From Actinomycetota bacterium (GTDB lineage Bacteria > Actinomycetota > Thermoleophilia > Gaiellales > Gaiellaceae): a DNA stretch of 36,094 nt. The DNA lies in contig VAWZ01000006.1 of assembly GCA_005888365.1 (NCBI GenBank), positions 1 through 36,094 on the forward strand, given 5' to 3'. How positions within the stretch are numbered: position 1 is the first letter of the stretch; every line of letters begins with the position of its first letter. The position numbers and the translations under genes were made by a program. The notes beneath the pieces were generated by a model. The model ran no database searches. It was not told the DNA's origin and was given only the letters and a program-made list of their open reading frames with translations. This document shows positions 8,048-16,120 of the stretch, in pieces.

Positions 8048-9394
8048 GTGCTCGATCCCAAGGTCTTCAAAGCGTACGACGTGCGCGGCCTCTATCCAAC
8101 GGAGCTCGACGAGGACGGCGCGTACAGGATCGCGCGAGCATACGTCGAGCACTTCGAGCCTCGCACGGTCTGCATCGGGCGGGACATGCGCCTCTCGTCC
8201 CCGACGATGGCGGCCTCCGCCGTCGAGGGCGCGGCGGACGGTGGCGCGAACGTGCTCGATCTCGGGCTCGTGGGAACCGAGATGGTCTATTTCGCCGTCG
8301 GCGAGCTCGAGCTCGACGGCGGTCTCTGCGTCACCGCGTCCCACAACCCGAAGGACTACACGGGCGTGAAGATCGTGCGGCGCGGGGCGCTCCCGGTCGG
8401 CGGCGACTCCGGCCTCGACGACGTCAGGCAACGCGCGCTCGTTTCCTTTGCACCGGTCGAGGGGCGCGGAGACGTGCGCCAAGAGGACGTGTGGCCGGCC
8501 TTCGTCGAGAAGGTCCTCTCGTTCGTCGACCAGGAGGCGATCAGGCCCTTGCGCGTGGTCATCGACGCTGCGAACGGAATGGCCGGTGCCATGTTGACCC
8601 CTGTTCTCGGACGACTCCCCCAGCTCGACGTCGTCGAGTGCAACTTCGAGCCCGACGGCACCTTCCCGAGTCACGAGCCGAACCCGCTGCTCCCCGAGAA
8701 CCGCCAGCTCATCGTCGCGAAGACGCGCGACGAACGCGGCGATCTCGGCGTCGCCTACGACGGAGACGCGGACCGCTGCTTCTTCGTCGACGACACGGGC
8801 GACTTCGTCCCGGGCGACTTCGTCACCGCCCTGCTCGCACAGTCGATCCTCGAGAAGGAGCCGGGGGGAAAGGTGATCTACGACGTGCGGGCGAGCTGGG
8901 CGGTCCCGTCGACGATCGAGGCGTCCGGCGGCGTACCGTTGGTCAACCGCGTCGGGCACGCCTTCATCAAGCAGCGGATGCGCAAGGAGGGAGCTGTCTT
9001 TGCGGGAGAGGTGTCGGCCCACTACTACTTCCGCGACTTCTCCCAGGCCGACTCGGGCGTCGTGCCGTTCCTGCTCGTGCTCGAGCTGCTCTCGAAGCGA
9101 CGACAGAAGCTCTCGGAGATGCTCGCACCATTTCGCGAGAAGTACTTCCTCACCGGAGAGATCAACACGCCCGTCGCCGACGTCGCGCTCAAGCTGCAAG
9201 AGCTCAAGGAGCGCTATCAGGCGGAGGGCGGGAAGATCTCCCACCTCGACGGCGTCTCGGTCGACTTCGCCGACTGGCACTTCAACGTGCGCCCGTCTAA
9301 CACCGAGCCTCTCCTGCGACTGAACCTCGAAGCCCTCTCGCCGGAGATGATGGAGCGCCGGCGGGACGAGGTGCTCTCCCTCATCCGTAGCTAG
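8048..9394 (+). CDS. manB: Phosphomannomutase/phosphoglucomutase
   Basis: Alpha-D-phosphohexomutase, 448 residues, interconverting mannose (or glucose) 6- and 1-phosphate for nucleotide-sugar and envelope polysaccharide synthesis in the cytosol. All four family motifs are present: phosphoserine loop VTASHNP with S98, metal loop DGDADR after GVAYD, sugar-binding GEVSAHYYFRD, and phosphate-binding RPSNTEPLLR near the C-terminus. The opening KAYDVRGLYP is typical. GEVSAHYYF favours a bifunctional AlgC/ManB-type enzyme over GlmM. Start GTG is chosen because the protein aligns from VFKAYDVRG and a -10 hexamer sits 6 bases upstream without a Shine-Dalgarno. The symbol is by family, not proven specificity. 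Confidence 0.93.
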   Translation: MLDPKVFKAYDVRGLYPTELDEDGAYRIARAYVEHFEPRTVCIGRDMRLSSPTMAASAVEGAADGGANVLDLGLVGTEMVYFAVGELELDGGLCVTASHNPKDYTGVKIVRRGALPVGGDSGLDDVRQRALVSFAPVEGRGDVRQEDVWPAFVEKVLSFVDQEAIRPLRVVIDAANGMAGAMLTPVLGRLPQLDVVECNFEPDGTFPSHEPNPLLPENRQLIVAKTRDERGDLGVAYDGDADRCFFVDDTGDFVPGDFVTALLAQSILEKEPGGKVIYDVRASWAVPSTIEASGGVPLVNRVGHAFIKQRMRKEGAVFAGEVSAHYYFRDFSQADSGVVPFLLVLELLSKRRQKLSEMLAPFREKYFLTGEINTPVADVALKLQELKERYQAEGGKISHLDGVSVDFADWHFNVRPSNTEPLLRLNLEALSPEMMERRRDEVLSLIRS

Positions 9395-9532
9395 CGCGCC
9401 GGCAGTCACTCGTTCCAGCGAATGACTGGGCGAGACGCTCCGAGTAGCGTGAGAGAGTCGCGCGAGGTGGCTCGAGCACAGGGGCTCGGGCGGCTCGAGC
9501 CCCTGTGCCCGGTCCGCCGCCCGTGGCCCGAC

Positions 9533-9538
9533 TACCAT
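9533..9538 (+). promoter_or_regulatory. -10 element of leaderless thioesterase operon
   Basis: TACCAT, 7 bases before GTG 9546; no ribosome binding site precedes the GTG. Confidence 0.55.
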
Positions 9539-9545
9539 CGTCGGC

Positions 9546-10001
9546 GTGAAGGACACGCTGGAGCTGGGACGTGTCACCGACCGCCGGCCGCCCTTCAAGT
9601 ACTCCGCCCTGAACCGGGTCTGGTTCTCCGACACCGACGCCCAGGGCGTCGTCTACTACGGGCGCTATCTCCCCTATTTCGACCACGCGCGGACCGAGTA
9701 CCACCGGCATCTCGGCGACGTCGGGCTTGTGGGGACCGAGTTCGTCATGCGTGCATCCGAGGTCGAGTATCTGGCGCCGGCCCGCTTCGACGATCTGATC
9801 GAGGCGTTCGTACGCGTGCGGCGGATCGGCCGGACGAGCGTTACCTACGAGTGCGCCGCCTACCGCCTCCCCGACGAGACGCTCATGGCGCAGGCTTCCC
9901 AGACGCTCGTTCTCGTAGGCGGGGATCATCGGCCGACCCCGATCCCGAGCGCCTTCCGGGAGACCGTCCGCTCCTTCGAAGGCGAGGATCTCGAAGCATG
10001 A
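9546..10001 (+). CDS. 4-hydroxybenzoyl-CoA thioesterase family (YbgC/FcbC-like) acyl-CoA thioesterase
   Basis: A 151-residue hot-dog-fold thioesterase that probably hydrolyses an acyl- or aryl-CoA; the substrate cannot be read from sequence. The signature FSDTDAQGVVYYGRYLPYFD contains catalytic Asp D31 in the DxxGVVYYxxY form of the YbgC/FcbC group. Further conserved blocks are VEYLAPARFDDLIE and SVTYECAAYRL. Start GTG 9546 follows a -10 hexamer by 7 bases. The stop TGA overlaps the ATG of a 46-codon ORF (ATGA), which in turn overlaps a GAF gene, so three frames appear coupled in one transcript. Confidence 0.9.
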   Translation: MKDTLELGRVTDRRPPFKYSALNRVWFSDTDAQGVVYYGRYLPYFDHARTEYHRHLGDVGLVGTEFVMRASEVEYLAPARFDDLIEAFVRVRRIGRTSVTYECAAYRLPDETLMAQASQTLVLVGGDHRPTPIPSAFRETVRSFEGEDLEA

Positions 10002-10138
10002 GCAACGCTCGCCGTCCGCTCGCTTCTACGGGAGAAACCATGTTTCCCCTGTGCATCCCCGTTCCGTTCGAGAGCGTGGGGAGCCTCCCGGTTCACCACG
10101 CCGCTCGGCCCGCTCACGGGCCGGAGATCCGCCCATGA
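9998..10138 (+). CDS. Possible coupled 46-aa microprotein
   Basis: An ORF of 46 codons whose ATG overlaps the thioesterase stop (ATGA) and whose TGA overlaps the ATG of the GAF gene (ATGA). Overlap at both ends is unlikely by chance and suggests real translation, either for its product or to carry ribosomes to the GAF gene. The product starts MSNARRPLASTGETMFPLC, is proline-rich and basic and has no clear fold or membrane segment. No database family is known to me. The alternative is that these are chance frames and the GAF gene uses its own GGAG site near 10124. Confidence 0.4.
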   Translation: MSNARRPLASTGETMFPLCIPVPFESVGSLPVHHAARPAHGPEIRP

Positions 10139-10476
10139 GCTCGCGCGCGCTCGACCGTCTCGACCGCATCCTCCGCGAGCAGAGCGAGGCGGACGAGGTC
10201 CTGCGCTCGACGGTCCAGCTGCTGACGAGCGAGCCTGGAGTCGCATGGGCCGGCGTCGCCTTTCTCGAAGACGGCGAGCCAGCGCTCGGTCCGAGCTTCG
10301 GTGAACCGCAGGAGATCTCCCGCATCCGCGTTCCGATCGTCTATCGGGGTTCGAAGGTAGGAGAGCTCTGGGTCGACGGCCAGGCGGATCGCGGCCTGCT
10401 CGAGCGGATCGCCTTTCTCGTCTCCGAGTACGTCCTCATCGGCTGGGACACGCGCGGCGAGGACTGGGAACCGTAG
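10135..10476 (+). CDS. Small stand-alone GAF-like domain protein
   Basis: A 113-residue cytosolic protein that looks like one GAF domain: an N-terminal helix (RALDRLDRILREQSEADEVL), central strands (VAWAGVAFLEDGEPALGPSFG, ISRIRVPIVYRGSKVGELWV) and a C-terminal helix (ADRGLLERIAFLVSEYVLIG). No output domain is attached, so it may be a free sensor or a GAF-fold binding protein; fRMsr-type cysteines are absent. ATG 10135 is chosen because it overlaps the upstream 46-codon ORF and follows GGAG. It is the last gene of the operon and faces the convergent secreted-protein gene across a 291-base gap. Confidence 0.65.
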   Translation: MSSRALDRLDRILREQSEADEVLRSTVQLLTSEPGVAWAGVAFLEDGEPALGPSFGEPQEISRIRVPIVYRGSKVGELWVDGQADRGLLERIAFLVSEYVLIGWDTRGEDWEP

Positions 10477-10578
10477 TCAGGCGCGGCGAGGCGTCGGTCG
10501 TGACCGCAGGCCGGCAGCGCATCGGCCTCTCGAATCACTTCCCGACGGAAGCGGTGTTACGGCTCACCAGACAAGGCC

Positions 10579-10668
10579 GGGGAGGGGGGCGCCCCTCGAC
10601 CGGTGGAGTCGAGGCTTTGCCGCGCGCCCGCCCGTAGGCGAGGCGCGCGGCTCCCTTCCCCTCTCCCC
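10579..10668. other. Three-way-junction fold in convergent gap (terminator or small RNA)
   Basis: Three nested helices can form. P1 is an 11-position stem pairing 10579-10589 with 10658-10668 (one mismatch). Inside it are a 7-bp hairpin (10594-10600 with 10608-10614, CCTCGAC/GTCGAGG) and a 9-bp hairpin (10620-10628 with 10642-10650, CCGCGCGCC/GGCGCGCGG). On the plus strand P1 is followed by a pyrimidine-rich stretch. It lies 100 bases after the GAF gene and 100 bases after the end of the convergent secreted-protein gene, so a two-way terminator is the simplest reading; an independent RNA is possible. Confidence 0.45.
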
Positions 10669-10691
10669 AATCTCCTTCTAATCACGCACAC

Positions 10692-10757
10692 GGGGGATGC
10701 AATCCCTCGAACGAGGTACCCCGTCCCTTTCGGGGGATGATCCCTCGATCGAGGGAT
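10692..10757. repeat. Two copies of a GGGGGATG/ATCCCTCGA palindromic repeat
   Basis: GGGGGATG at 10692 and 10732, each followed by ATCCCTCGA(A/T)CGAGG. The second copy contains the perfect 18-bp palindrome ATCCCTCGATCGAGGGAT (10740-10757). No ORF is present; together with 10579-10668 this fills the 291-base gap between convergent genes. Confidence 0.6.
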
Positions 10758-10767
10758 TCGCGGAGAG

Positions 10768-11529
10768 CTACGCGGAGGGGCCGCTGGGCGACCGGAAGCG
10801 CGGCGCGGAGGAGGGCTTCATGGGCAAGAGATGGCCGCGGAAGCCAAACCCGAAGCCGAACCCGGGCGCGAAGGGACCCGGGCCGCGACGGAAACGGAGC
10901 TCCCCGTTCACGAGGCGCGTCATGCGGGCGGACAGGCCCGCCTTCAGGTCGTCCGCCTGCGACTTCGTGAGCTTGCCACTCGCGACGGCAGCATCGATCT
11001 GCTTCTCGGCGGCCTTCACCAGCGCATCGACCAGGCCGTCGACGGACTTTCCGCGGTCGTTCGCAACCAGTGCGAGGGTCTTCCCCTCAGCGAGCTGCGC
11101 TTGGAGCTCGCTCTCGCTCAGCCCCAGATACGACGACGCCGCCTCGAACCTGGCGAACGGCGCGGCCAGGCCAAACTTGAAGTCGAAGCCGTTCGCCCTG
11201 GGCGCGAAGCGAGAGAGCCCGAATCGCAACGGCAGGTCGCTCGAGCTCGAGTCGATTCGCTTCTTGAGCGCGTCCCCCTGGGCCTTGGTCAGGAGCCCGG
11301 CGGCGACCGCATCGTCGACCCGGTTCTTCAGGGCCCGCTTGAGCGCATTGCTCAGCTGGGTCGGCGTGACGCCGAGCTGCTTGGCGGCATCGTTGATGAC
11401 AGCCTGGCTCTCCGCCCGCGGCGACCAGGGCTTCGTGGCCGCTATAGCCACCCCCCCGCCTGCGACGGCGAGCGCAGCGAGGGAAGCGCCGACGAGCTTT
11501 AGCCTCGCGTTCCGGCTCACGCCATACAT
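10768..11529 (-). CDS. Secreted helical-repeat protein of the stress island
   Basis: A 253-residue exported protein with an N-terminal signal/anchor (about 9-30, LKLVGASLAALAVAGGGVAIA). The mature part has two related helical units: one near 40-95 (QLGVTPTQLSNALKRAL then AAGLLTKAQGDALKKRI) and one near 135-205 (LGLSESELQAQLAEGK then ASGKLTKSQADDLKAG). The tail is rich in Gly, Phe and Pro (FAPGFGFGFGF). Similar actinobacterial proteins exist, but I know no function. It lies behind the MacB-like transporter genes, with a hairpin between, and has three TCTTAGA repeats at an 11-bp period directly upstream, so it is probably under the neighbouring two-component system. Confidence 0.75.
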   Translation of the reverse strand: MYGVSRNARLKLVGASLAALAVAGGGVAIAATKPWSPRAESQAVINDAAKQLGVTPTQLSNALKRALKNRVDDAVAAGLLTKAQGDALKKRIDSSSSDLPLRFGLSRFAPRANGFDFKFGLAAPFARFEAASSYLGLSESELQAQLAEGKTLALVANDRGKSVDGLVDALVKAAEKQIDAAVASGKLTKSQADDLKAGLSARMTRLVNGELRFRRGPGPFAPGFGFGFGFRGHLLPMKPSSAPRFRSPSGPSA

Positions 11530-11542
11530 GAGACCAGCGCCG

Positions 11543-11571
11543 TCTAAGACGGGTCTAAGAGCGGTCTAAGA
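11543..11571 (-). promoter_or_regulatory. Response-regulator-type direct repeats, secreted helical protein gene
   Basis: TCTAAGA on the plus strand (TCTTAGA on the minus strand) at 11543, 11554 and 11565: three identical heptamers at exactly 11-bp spacing, ending 13 bases before the ATG at 11529. Confidence 0.75.
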
Positions 11572-11594
11572 AAACCGAGACGCGACGATCTGGA

Positions 11595-11625
11595 CTGGAG
11601 GGCCCGGCTCAGCCGGACCCTCCAG
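11595..11625 (-). terminator. Hairpin at the end of the ABC ATPase gene
   Basis: Outer 8-bp stem CTGGAGGG/CCCTCCAG (11595-11602 with 11618-11625) encloses an inner CCGGCT/AGCCGG stem. It overlaps the last codons of the ATPase gene; a GGTTTTCTT stretch follows about 20 bases later. Probable terminator separating transporter from secreted-protein gene. Confidence 0.5.
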
Positions 11626-12352
11626 TTCTGGAGCCGGTGCCGACGGCCTGCGCATCCGCGCTGCCGTCGAGCACGCGTCCATCCTGCATGCGGATCACCC
11701 GGCGGGCGCGGGCCGCGATACCGGCGTCGTGCGTCACCACGACCACGGTTCGCTTGCCGTCGCCGGTAAGACCGAGGAGGAGGTCGATGATCTCCGCACC
11801 CGTCTCCGAGTCCAGGTTGCCGGTGGGCTCGTCTGCGAGCAGGACGTGCGGCTCGTTCGCGAGCGCGCGGGCGATGGCAACGCGCTGCTGCTCGCCGCCG
11901 GAGAGCCTGCCCGGCACATGGTCGGCGCGGCTCGCGAGGCCGACGGAGTCGAGGAGCCGGATCGCCGCGTCGCGGCGGTGGGAGACGCCGCGCGGCGCGA
12001 GAGCAACCTCGACGTTCTGCGCAGCGGTGAGAGTCGGGATGAGGTTGAACTGCTGGAACACGAACCCGAAGGTCTGAAGGCGTAGTCCGCTGAGCTCGCG
12101 ATCGCGCATCTGCGCGAGATCGCGGCCCTCGAAGCGAACGCTGCCGGCAGTCGGTCGGTCGAGCCCGCCGAGGAGCTGCAGCAGGGTCGTCTTCCCCGAC
12201 CCGCTCGGGCCGACGACGACTACAGGCTCGCCTGCGTCGACGACGAGATCGAGCTCGCGGACTGCACGCACCTCGTGGCCGCCCAGGCTGTACGTCCGAG
12301 AGACGCCGCTGAGCTCGTAGGCGATGCCGCATTCCAGGTCCGTGACCGTCAC
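11609..12352 (-). CDS. ABC transporter ATP-binding protein, MacB/LolD type
   Basis: A 247-residue ATPase of the MacB/LolD/FtsE class that powers a mechanotransmission-type transporter from the cytosolic face. Motifs in order: Walker A GPSGSGKT (48-55), Q-loop Q100 in FVFQQFN, signature LSGGEQQR (150-157), Walker B and catalytic Glu LLADEPTGNLD (171-181), switch His H208 in VVTHD. FGFVFQQFNLIPTLTAAQNV is typical of the MacB group. It starts GTG at 12352, 12 bases after the permease stop, so the two genes form one operon. The substrate is unknown; likely roles are export of a peptide, lipid or cell-wall-active compound, or envelope remodelling. Confidence 0.92.
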   Translation of the reverse strand: MTVTDLECGIAYELSGVSRTYSLGGHEVRAVRELDLVVDAGEPVVVVGPSGSGKTTLLQLLGGLDRPTAGSVRFEGRDLAQMRDRELSGLRLQTFGFVFQQFNLIPTLTAAQNVEVALAPRGVSHRRDAAIRLLDSVGLASRADHVPGRLSGGEQQRVAIARALANEPHVLLADEPTGNLDSETGAEIIDLLLGLTGDGKRTVVVVTHDAGIAARARRVIRMQDGRVLDGSADAQAVGTGSRTGGSG

Positions 12353-12364
12353 TTCCGTCCTCTC

Positions 12365-13855
12365 TCAGTCGATGTGGCGTAGAGCATCGGCAGGGCGGAG
12401 CCGCGCGGCGCGCAGCCCCCCGACCGCCCCCGCGATCAGGCCGCCGAGCAGGGCCAGACCGACTGCGGCCGCTATCAGCGCGAGGTCGACTGGGGCGCTG
12501 AGGGCGACATCGGTCGAGGTGCCCGAGGGGACGGCACCCTGACCGAAGGGGCCGAAGAAGCGCGGGCCGTTCGACGCCGAGGCGACCGTTGCATGGAGCG
12601 TCGGTGCGAGCGCCGTGATGAGGACAGCGCCGCCGATTCCGAGCAGCACGCCGAGGGCGCCACCGAGGAGCCCTTGCAGGAGGGACTCCCCGGTGACCTG
12701 GCGAACGACCAGGCGCTGCGACCAGCCGAGAGCCTTCAGCGTCCCGAGCTCGCGTACTCGCTTGGTCACGGACGCGAGCGTGAGCAGGCTCGCGATCAGG
12801 AAAGCGGAGAGCAGCCCGACCACCGCGAGGGCAGTCCCGAGCTTCGAGGCGACGTTCTTCGCGTCGACGAGCGAGCCCGAGACTCGGTCCGCGAGGTCCT
12901 TCGCCGTCGTGACCGAGGCCCCGGCCAACGTCTGCTCGATGTGCCGCGCGAGGGCTCCGACCTGCCGGGAGCTCGCTGCGCGGACGTATACCGTGTTGAC
13001 CCGACCTGCACGGCCGGACGCCTGCTGGAGCTGCGAGAGCTTGACGTAGAGGTCGGAGCTGGATCCGCCGGTCGGCGTCTTCGCAAGACCGACGATCGTG
13101 TAGGTCTTGCCGGCCAGCGAGATCGTGTCGCCTACGGCCTTGTTCTTACGGGCCGCGTAGCTGACGTCGAGGATCGCCTCTCGCGAGTCGTCGCGCTTGA
13201 AGTAGCGGCCCGCCGTGATCTGGCCCGGCGTGATCGCCCCGAGCTGCCTGTTGTGCTGGTCGACGCCGGTGACGGTGATCGAGTTGAAGTTGACGGAGCG
13301 CGGACCGCTCCGTTGGATGATCGCGGGCCCGCCGCCGAAGCCCTTTGGCCCCGCGGCGCCCTGTTGGCTCTCCGTCTGTTTCGGGACGCGGCCCGAGACG
13401 TGGATCGCGTTCAGCGTCAAGCCGCCCACCGCCGAGCTCACGCCCGCGAGCTTCGAGATCGAGGTGACGTTCGAGGCGGGAAAGCTGAGCTGCGAGTTCG
13501 ACACGAAGTTGTCGGTCGAGAAGCGCGTGCCGGGCTTGAGGCTGCGGAAGTCGAGACGTTGGCCTCCGTTCTCCTGCTGCAGCTCCTGGCGCTCCTTCTC
13601 GCTCAGGCGCCCGACGCCGAAGCCTCCCGAGTCATTCGATGACGTCGTTTGGAAGTTGATCGGACGCGTGACCGACATGTCCGTGCCGACTCCGGTAAGC
13701 GGCTCGAGAACCTTCGCCTGCGCGTCGTTCAGACCGTGCGAAAGCGCGTTCACCGTGACCACGAGCCCCACGCCGATCGCGAGGCCGAGTGCCGTCAAGA
13801 TCGTGCGACCGCTCCGGCGCCGGAGCTCGGCGAGGATGTAGGTGAGGTAGAACAC
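12365..13855 (-). CDS. ABC transporter permease, MacB/FtsX family
   Basis: A 496-residue permease. A first membrane helix (about 18-38) follows the cytosolic RRRSGRTILTALG motif of this family; an extracytoplasmic MacB-like core spans about 40-340 with a conserved VVGLAKTPTGGSSSDLYVKL-type region; three C-terminal FtsX-domain helices follow (about 345-490), with LGTLKALGWSQRLV typical of FtsX permeases. The extracytoplasmic part has a Gln/Gly-rich insert near residues 85-115. GTG at 13855 has a GGAG site 5 bases upstream. The 11-bp-period repeats at 13880-13921 lie between this gene and the histidine kinase gene, so the transporter probably has its own regulated promoter. Confidence 0.92.
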   Translation of the reverse strand: MFYLTYILAELRRRSGRTILTALGLAIGVGLVVTVNALSHGLNDAQAKVLEPLTGVGTDMSVTRPINFQTTSSNDSGGFGVGRLSEKERQELQQENGGQRLDFRSLKPGTRFSTDNFVSNSQLSFPASNVTSISKLAGVSSAVGGLTLNAIHVSGRVPKQTESQQGAAGPKGFGGGPAIIQRSGPRSVNFNSITVTGVDQHNRQLGAITPGQITAGRYFKRDDSREAILDVSYAARKNKAVGDTISLAGKTYTIVGLAKTPTGGSSSDLYVKLSQLQQASGRAGRVNTVYVRAASSRQVGALARHIEQTLAGASVTTAKDLADRVSGSLVDAKNVASKLGTALAVVGLLSAFLIASLLTLASVTKRVRELGTLKALGWSQRLVVRQVTGESLLQGLLGGALGVLLGIGGAVLITALAPTLHATVASASNGPRFFGPFGQGAVPSGTSTDVALSAPVDLALIAAAVGLALLGGLIAGAVGGLRAARLRPADALRHID

Positions 13856-13879
13856 GGCGCTCCGCAGCGAAACAGCGTC

Positions 13880-13921
13880 CGGTGAAAGGCTCGTGAGAAC
13901 CGGCTAAGAACTGGCTAAGAA
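13880..13921 (-). promoter_or_regulatory. Response-regulator-type direct repeats, MacB-like operon
   Basis: GGCTAAGAA at 13902 and 13913 is exactly repeated at 11 bp; weaker copies precede at 13891 (TGAGAA) and 13880 (TGAAAG), giving four 11-bp units. On the coding strand the core reads CTTAG. They lie 25-66 bases upstream of the permease start. Confidence 0.7.
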
Positions 13922-13971
13922 GCCTGAGGCGGGAGAAGCTCGTCGGGGTCGCCCGCTTCGACGACGCGGGT

Positions 13972-15327
13972 TCAGACGGCTACCGGCGACTTTCCGTTCA
14001 GCCGGAGCGTCATGCGAGTCCCGCCGCCCTCGGCTCGCTCGGCGACCACCTCGCCGCCGTGCGCATCCGCGACCTGCCGGACGATCGCCAGTCCGAGGCC
14101 GGAGCCCGGCAGCCCCCGCGCCGACCGTGCTCGGTAGAAGCGATCGAAGACGTAGGGGAGGTCGCCCTCGTCGATCCCGGAACCGTGGTCGCGCACGGTC
14201 ACCTGCCCGTCTCGCACGCGGAGATGTACCTCGCCGCCCTCCTGGCTCCACTTCGCCGCGTTGTCGAGCAGGTTCCCGATCGCGCGTTCGATGGTCGACG
14301 GCACTCCGTGGACGACGGACTCCTCCAGCTCGGCCGTGAACAGGACTCCGGGACGGTTGCGGCGCGCACGCTCGAGCGCGGCCTCGGCGACGAGGTCGAG
14401 CCGGACGTCCTCCGGCTCGATCGTCTGCTGCTCGGCTCGGGCCAGCTCGATCAGCTCGGCGATCAGTGTCGTCATCTCGCCGAGCTGCTCGACCACGTCC
14501 GAGAGCAGCTTGCGGCGCTCCTCGACCGGGAGCGCGCGGTCGCTGGCGAGCACCTCGATGTTGGTGCGGAGACTGGTCAGCGGCGTACGCAGCTCGTGCG
14601 AGGCGTCGGCCACGAGCTGGCGCTGGGCGCGCGTCGATTCCTCGAGAGCGGCGAGCATGCTGTTGAAGCTCGTCGCGAGGCGGCTCAGCTCGTCGCGTCC
14701 GCTCACCTCGATCCGCTGCGAGAGGTCTCCGGTTGCCGTGACCTTCTCGGCCGTGTCGGTCAGGCGCTTCACCGGAGCGAGCGCAGTCCGCGACACGAAG
14801 AGTCCGAGCGCAGCCGCGCCGGCGACGCCGGCCCCGGCGATGAGGATCAGGAAGAGCCCGATCCGCCGCAGCGACTTGTCCACCTCGGTGAGAGGACGCG
14901 CGACCTCGAGCGCGTAGCCCGACGCGAACGACACCGTGAGCACTCGCATGTGGACGCCTCCGACATGGGCGTCCGACCACGAGGCCCCGCCGTTGCTGCG
15001 GGCAATTGCAACGGCGTCGTCGCTCACCGGGAGCTGGACGTTCTGGAGAAGCGGGAGCAAGGTGCCTCCGTCCGCCTTGACGAGCTGGACGTACCCTCCC
15101 GCCTCGCCGAACGCCGGCCGGATGCCGCCGAGGTACGTCTTCCCGTCCGGCGACTGGATGGGCGTGAGCCCACGGCTCTGGACGTCAGCGGCTCTCGCCC
15201 GCAGTGAATCGTCGATCGGCGCGCGCAGCTGCGAGCGGACGACGAAGAAGAGAATCACGGAGGCGACGACGATGGTCAGCGCCACCGCGGCGGCAGCGGC
15301 GACGGCGATCCGGGCTCGAAAGGTCAT
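13972..15327 (-). CDS. Sensor histidine kinase, MprB-like
   Basis: A 451-residue membrane sensor kinase. First helix about 8-30, an extracytoplasmic sensor of about 125 residues, second helix about 156-178, HAMP domain (about 179-232), HisKA with phosphoacceptor H244 in [10 protein letters not shown], and HATPase_c with N-box [11 protein letters not shown]1 DHGSGI, F-box FDRFYR and G2 [12 protein letters not shown] overlaps the response-regulator stop (ATGA), so kinase and regulator are co-translated. With HtrA encoded next to them, the set resembles mycobacterial mprAB-pepD, which responds to envelope stress; that function is inferred from layout. It should phosphorylate the regulator at 15324-16001. 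Confidence 0.93.
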   Translation of the reverse strand: MTFRARIAVAAAAAVALTIVVASVILFFVVRSQLRAPIDDSLRARAADVQSRGLTPIQSPDGKTYLGGIRPAFGEAGGYVQLVKADGGTLLPLLQNVQLPVSDDAVAIARSNGGASWSDAHVGGVHMRVLTVSFASGYALEVARPLTEVDKSLRRIGLFLILIAGAGVAGAAALGLFVSRTALAPVKRLTDTAEKVTATGDLSQRIEVSGRDELSRLATSFNSMLAALEESTRAQRQLVADASHELRTPLTSLRTNIEVLASDRALPVEERRKLLSDVVEQLGEMTTLIAELIELARAEQQTIEPEDVRLDLVAEAALERARRNRPGVLFTAELEESVVHGVPSTIERAIGNLLDNAAKWSQEGGEVHLRVRDGQVTVRDHGSGIDEGDLPYVFDRFYRARSARGLPGSGLGLAIVRQVADAHGGEVVAERAEGGGTRMTLRLNGKSPVAV

Positions 15328-16001
15328 GACGAGTCCCGCAGCGCGTACCCGACCCCGCGGACTGTGTGGATCAGCCGCGGTTTCCCGCCGGCCTCGGTCT
15401 TGCGGCGGAGGTAGCCGATGTACACGTCGAGCGAGTTCGAGCTGGGACCGAAGTCGTAGCCCCAGACACGCTCGAAGATGATCGAGCGCGTGAGCACCTG
15501 ACGAGGATTGCGGAGGAAGAGCTCGAGCAGCGAGAACTCGGTCCGGGTCAGCTCGATCGGATCGCCGGCGCGCCGCACCTCTCGGGTCCCGGGCTCGAGC
15601 TCGAGGTCGGCGAACCGCAACGTGCCGTCCGCCCCGTTGGACGATCGCCGCAGGAGCGCCCGGAGCCGGGCGAGGAGCTCGGCCAGCGCGAAGGGCTTCG
15701 GTAGGTAGTCGTCCGCGCCCGCGTCGAGCCCGGCCACGCGGCTGTCGATCTCCGCTCGGGCGGTCAATATGAGCACCGGCACCTCGTCTCCCGAGGCCCG
15801 TATCCGGCGGCAGACTTCGAGCCCGCCGACGCCCGGCATGAGGATGTCGAGGATCACGGCGTCGGGGTGCATCGGCTGCGCGAGGTGAGCGAGCGCTGCC
15901 TCTCCGTCGACCGCCAGATCGACCTCGTAGCCTTCCAGCTCGAGCGCCCGGCGCAATGAGTCGCGGACCGCAGGCTCGTCGTCGACGACGAGAATTCGCA
16001 T
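15324..16001 (-). CDS. OmpR/PhoB-family response regulator, MprA-like
   Basis: A 225-residue two-domain transcription factor. The receiver domain (1-118) has acidic pocket D7/D8, phosphoacceptor D52 (VILDILMPG), T80 and K102 (LPKPF). The winged-helix DNA-binding domain (about 125-222) has the family features [29 protein letters not shown] and [14 protein letters not shown]. This family binds direct repeats with about 10-11-bp period as tandem dimers, exactly the pattern found at four sites in this window. Start ATG 16001 has CACAAT 6 bases upstream. Divergent htrA shares the repeat region, so autoregulation is likely. Confidence 0.94.
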   Translation of the reverse strand: MRILVVDDEPAVRDSLRRALELEGYEVDLAVDGEAALAHLAQPMHPDAVILDILMPGVGGLEVCRRIRASGDEVPVLILTARAEIDSRVAGLDAGADDYLPKPFALAELLARLRALLRRSSNGADGTLRFADLELEPGTREVRRAGDPIELTRTEFSLLELFLRNPRQVLTRSIIFERVWGYDFGPSSNSLDVYIGYLRRKTEAGGKPRLIHTVRGVGYALRDSS

Positions 16002-16040
16002 GAGGCCATTGTGCGCGACGATCTCGCGCTGAGCAGGAGT

Positions 16041-16078
16041 CTTAGCGACTTCTTAGAGGTATCTCAGGCGATGCTTAG
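16041..16078 (+). promoter_or_regulatory. Response-regulator-type direct repeats, htrA promoter
   Basis: CTTAG at 16041, CTTAG at 16052, CTCAG at 16063 and CTTAG at 16074: four pentamers at exactly 11 bp. The last copy sits where a -35 would be relative to TGCAAT (16090-16095), an activator-type geometry. Confidence 0.8.
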
Positions 16079-16089
16079 GCTTCGACAGG

Positions 16090-16095
16090 TGCAAT
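16090..16095 (+). promoter_or_regulatory. Candidate -10 of htrA
   Basis: TGCAAT, 16 bases after the start of the last CTTAG repeat. Unlike most genes here, htrA has an untranslated leader with a ribosome site (AAAGGA at 16112-16117). Confidence 0.45.
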
Positions 16096-16120
16096 CTCCC
16101 GGTAACCACCGAAAGGACCG

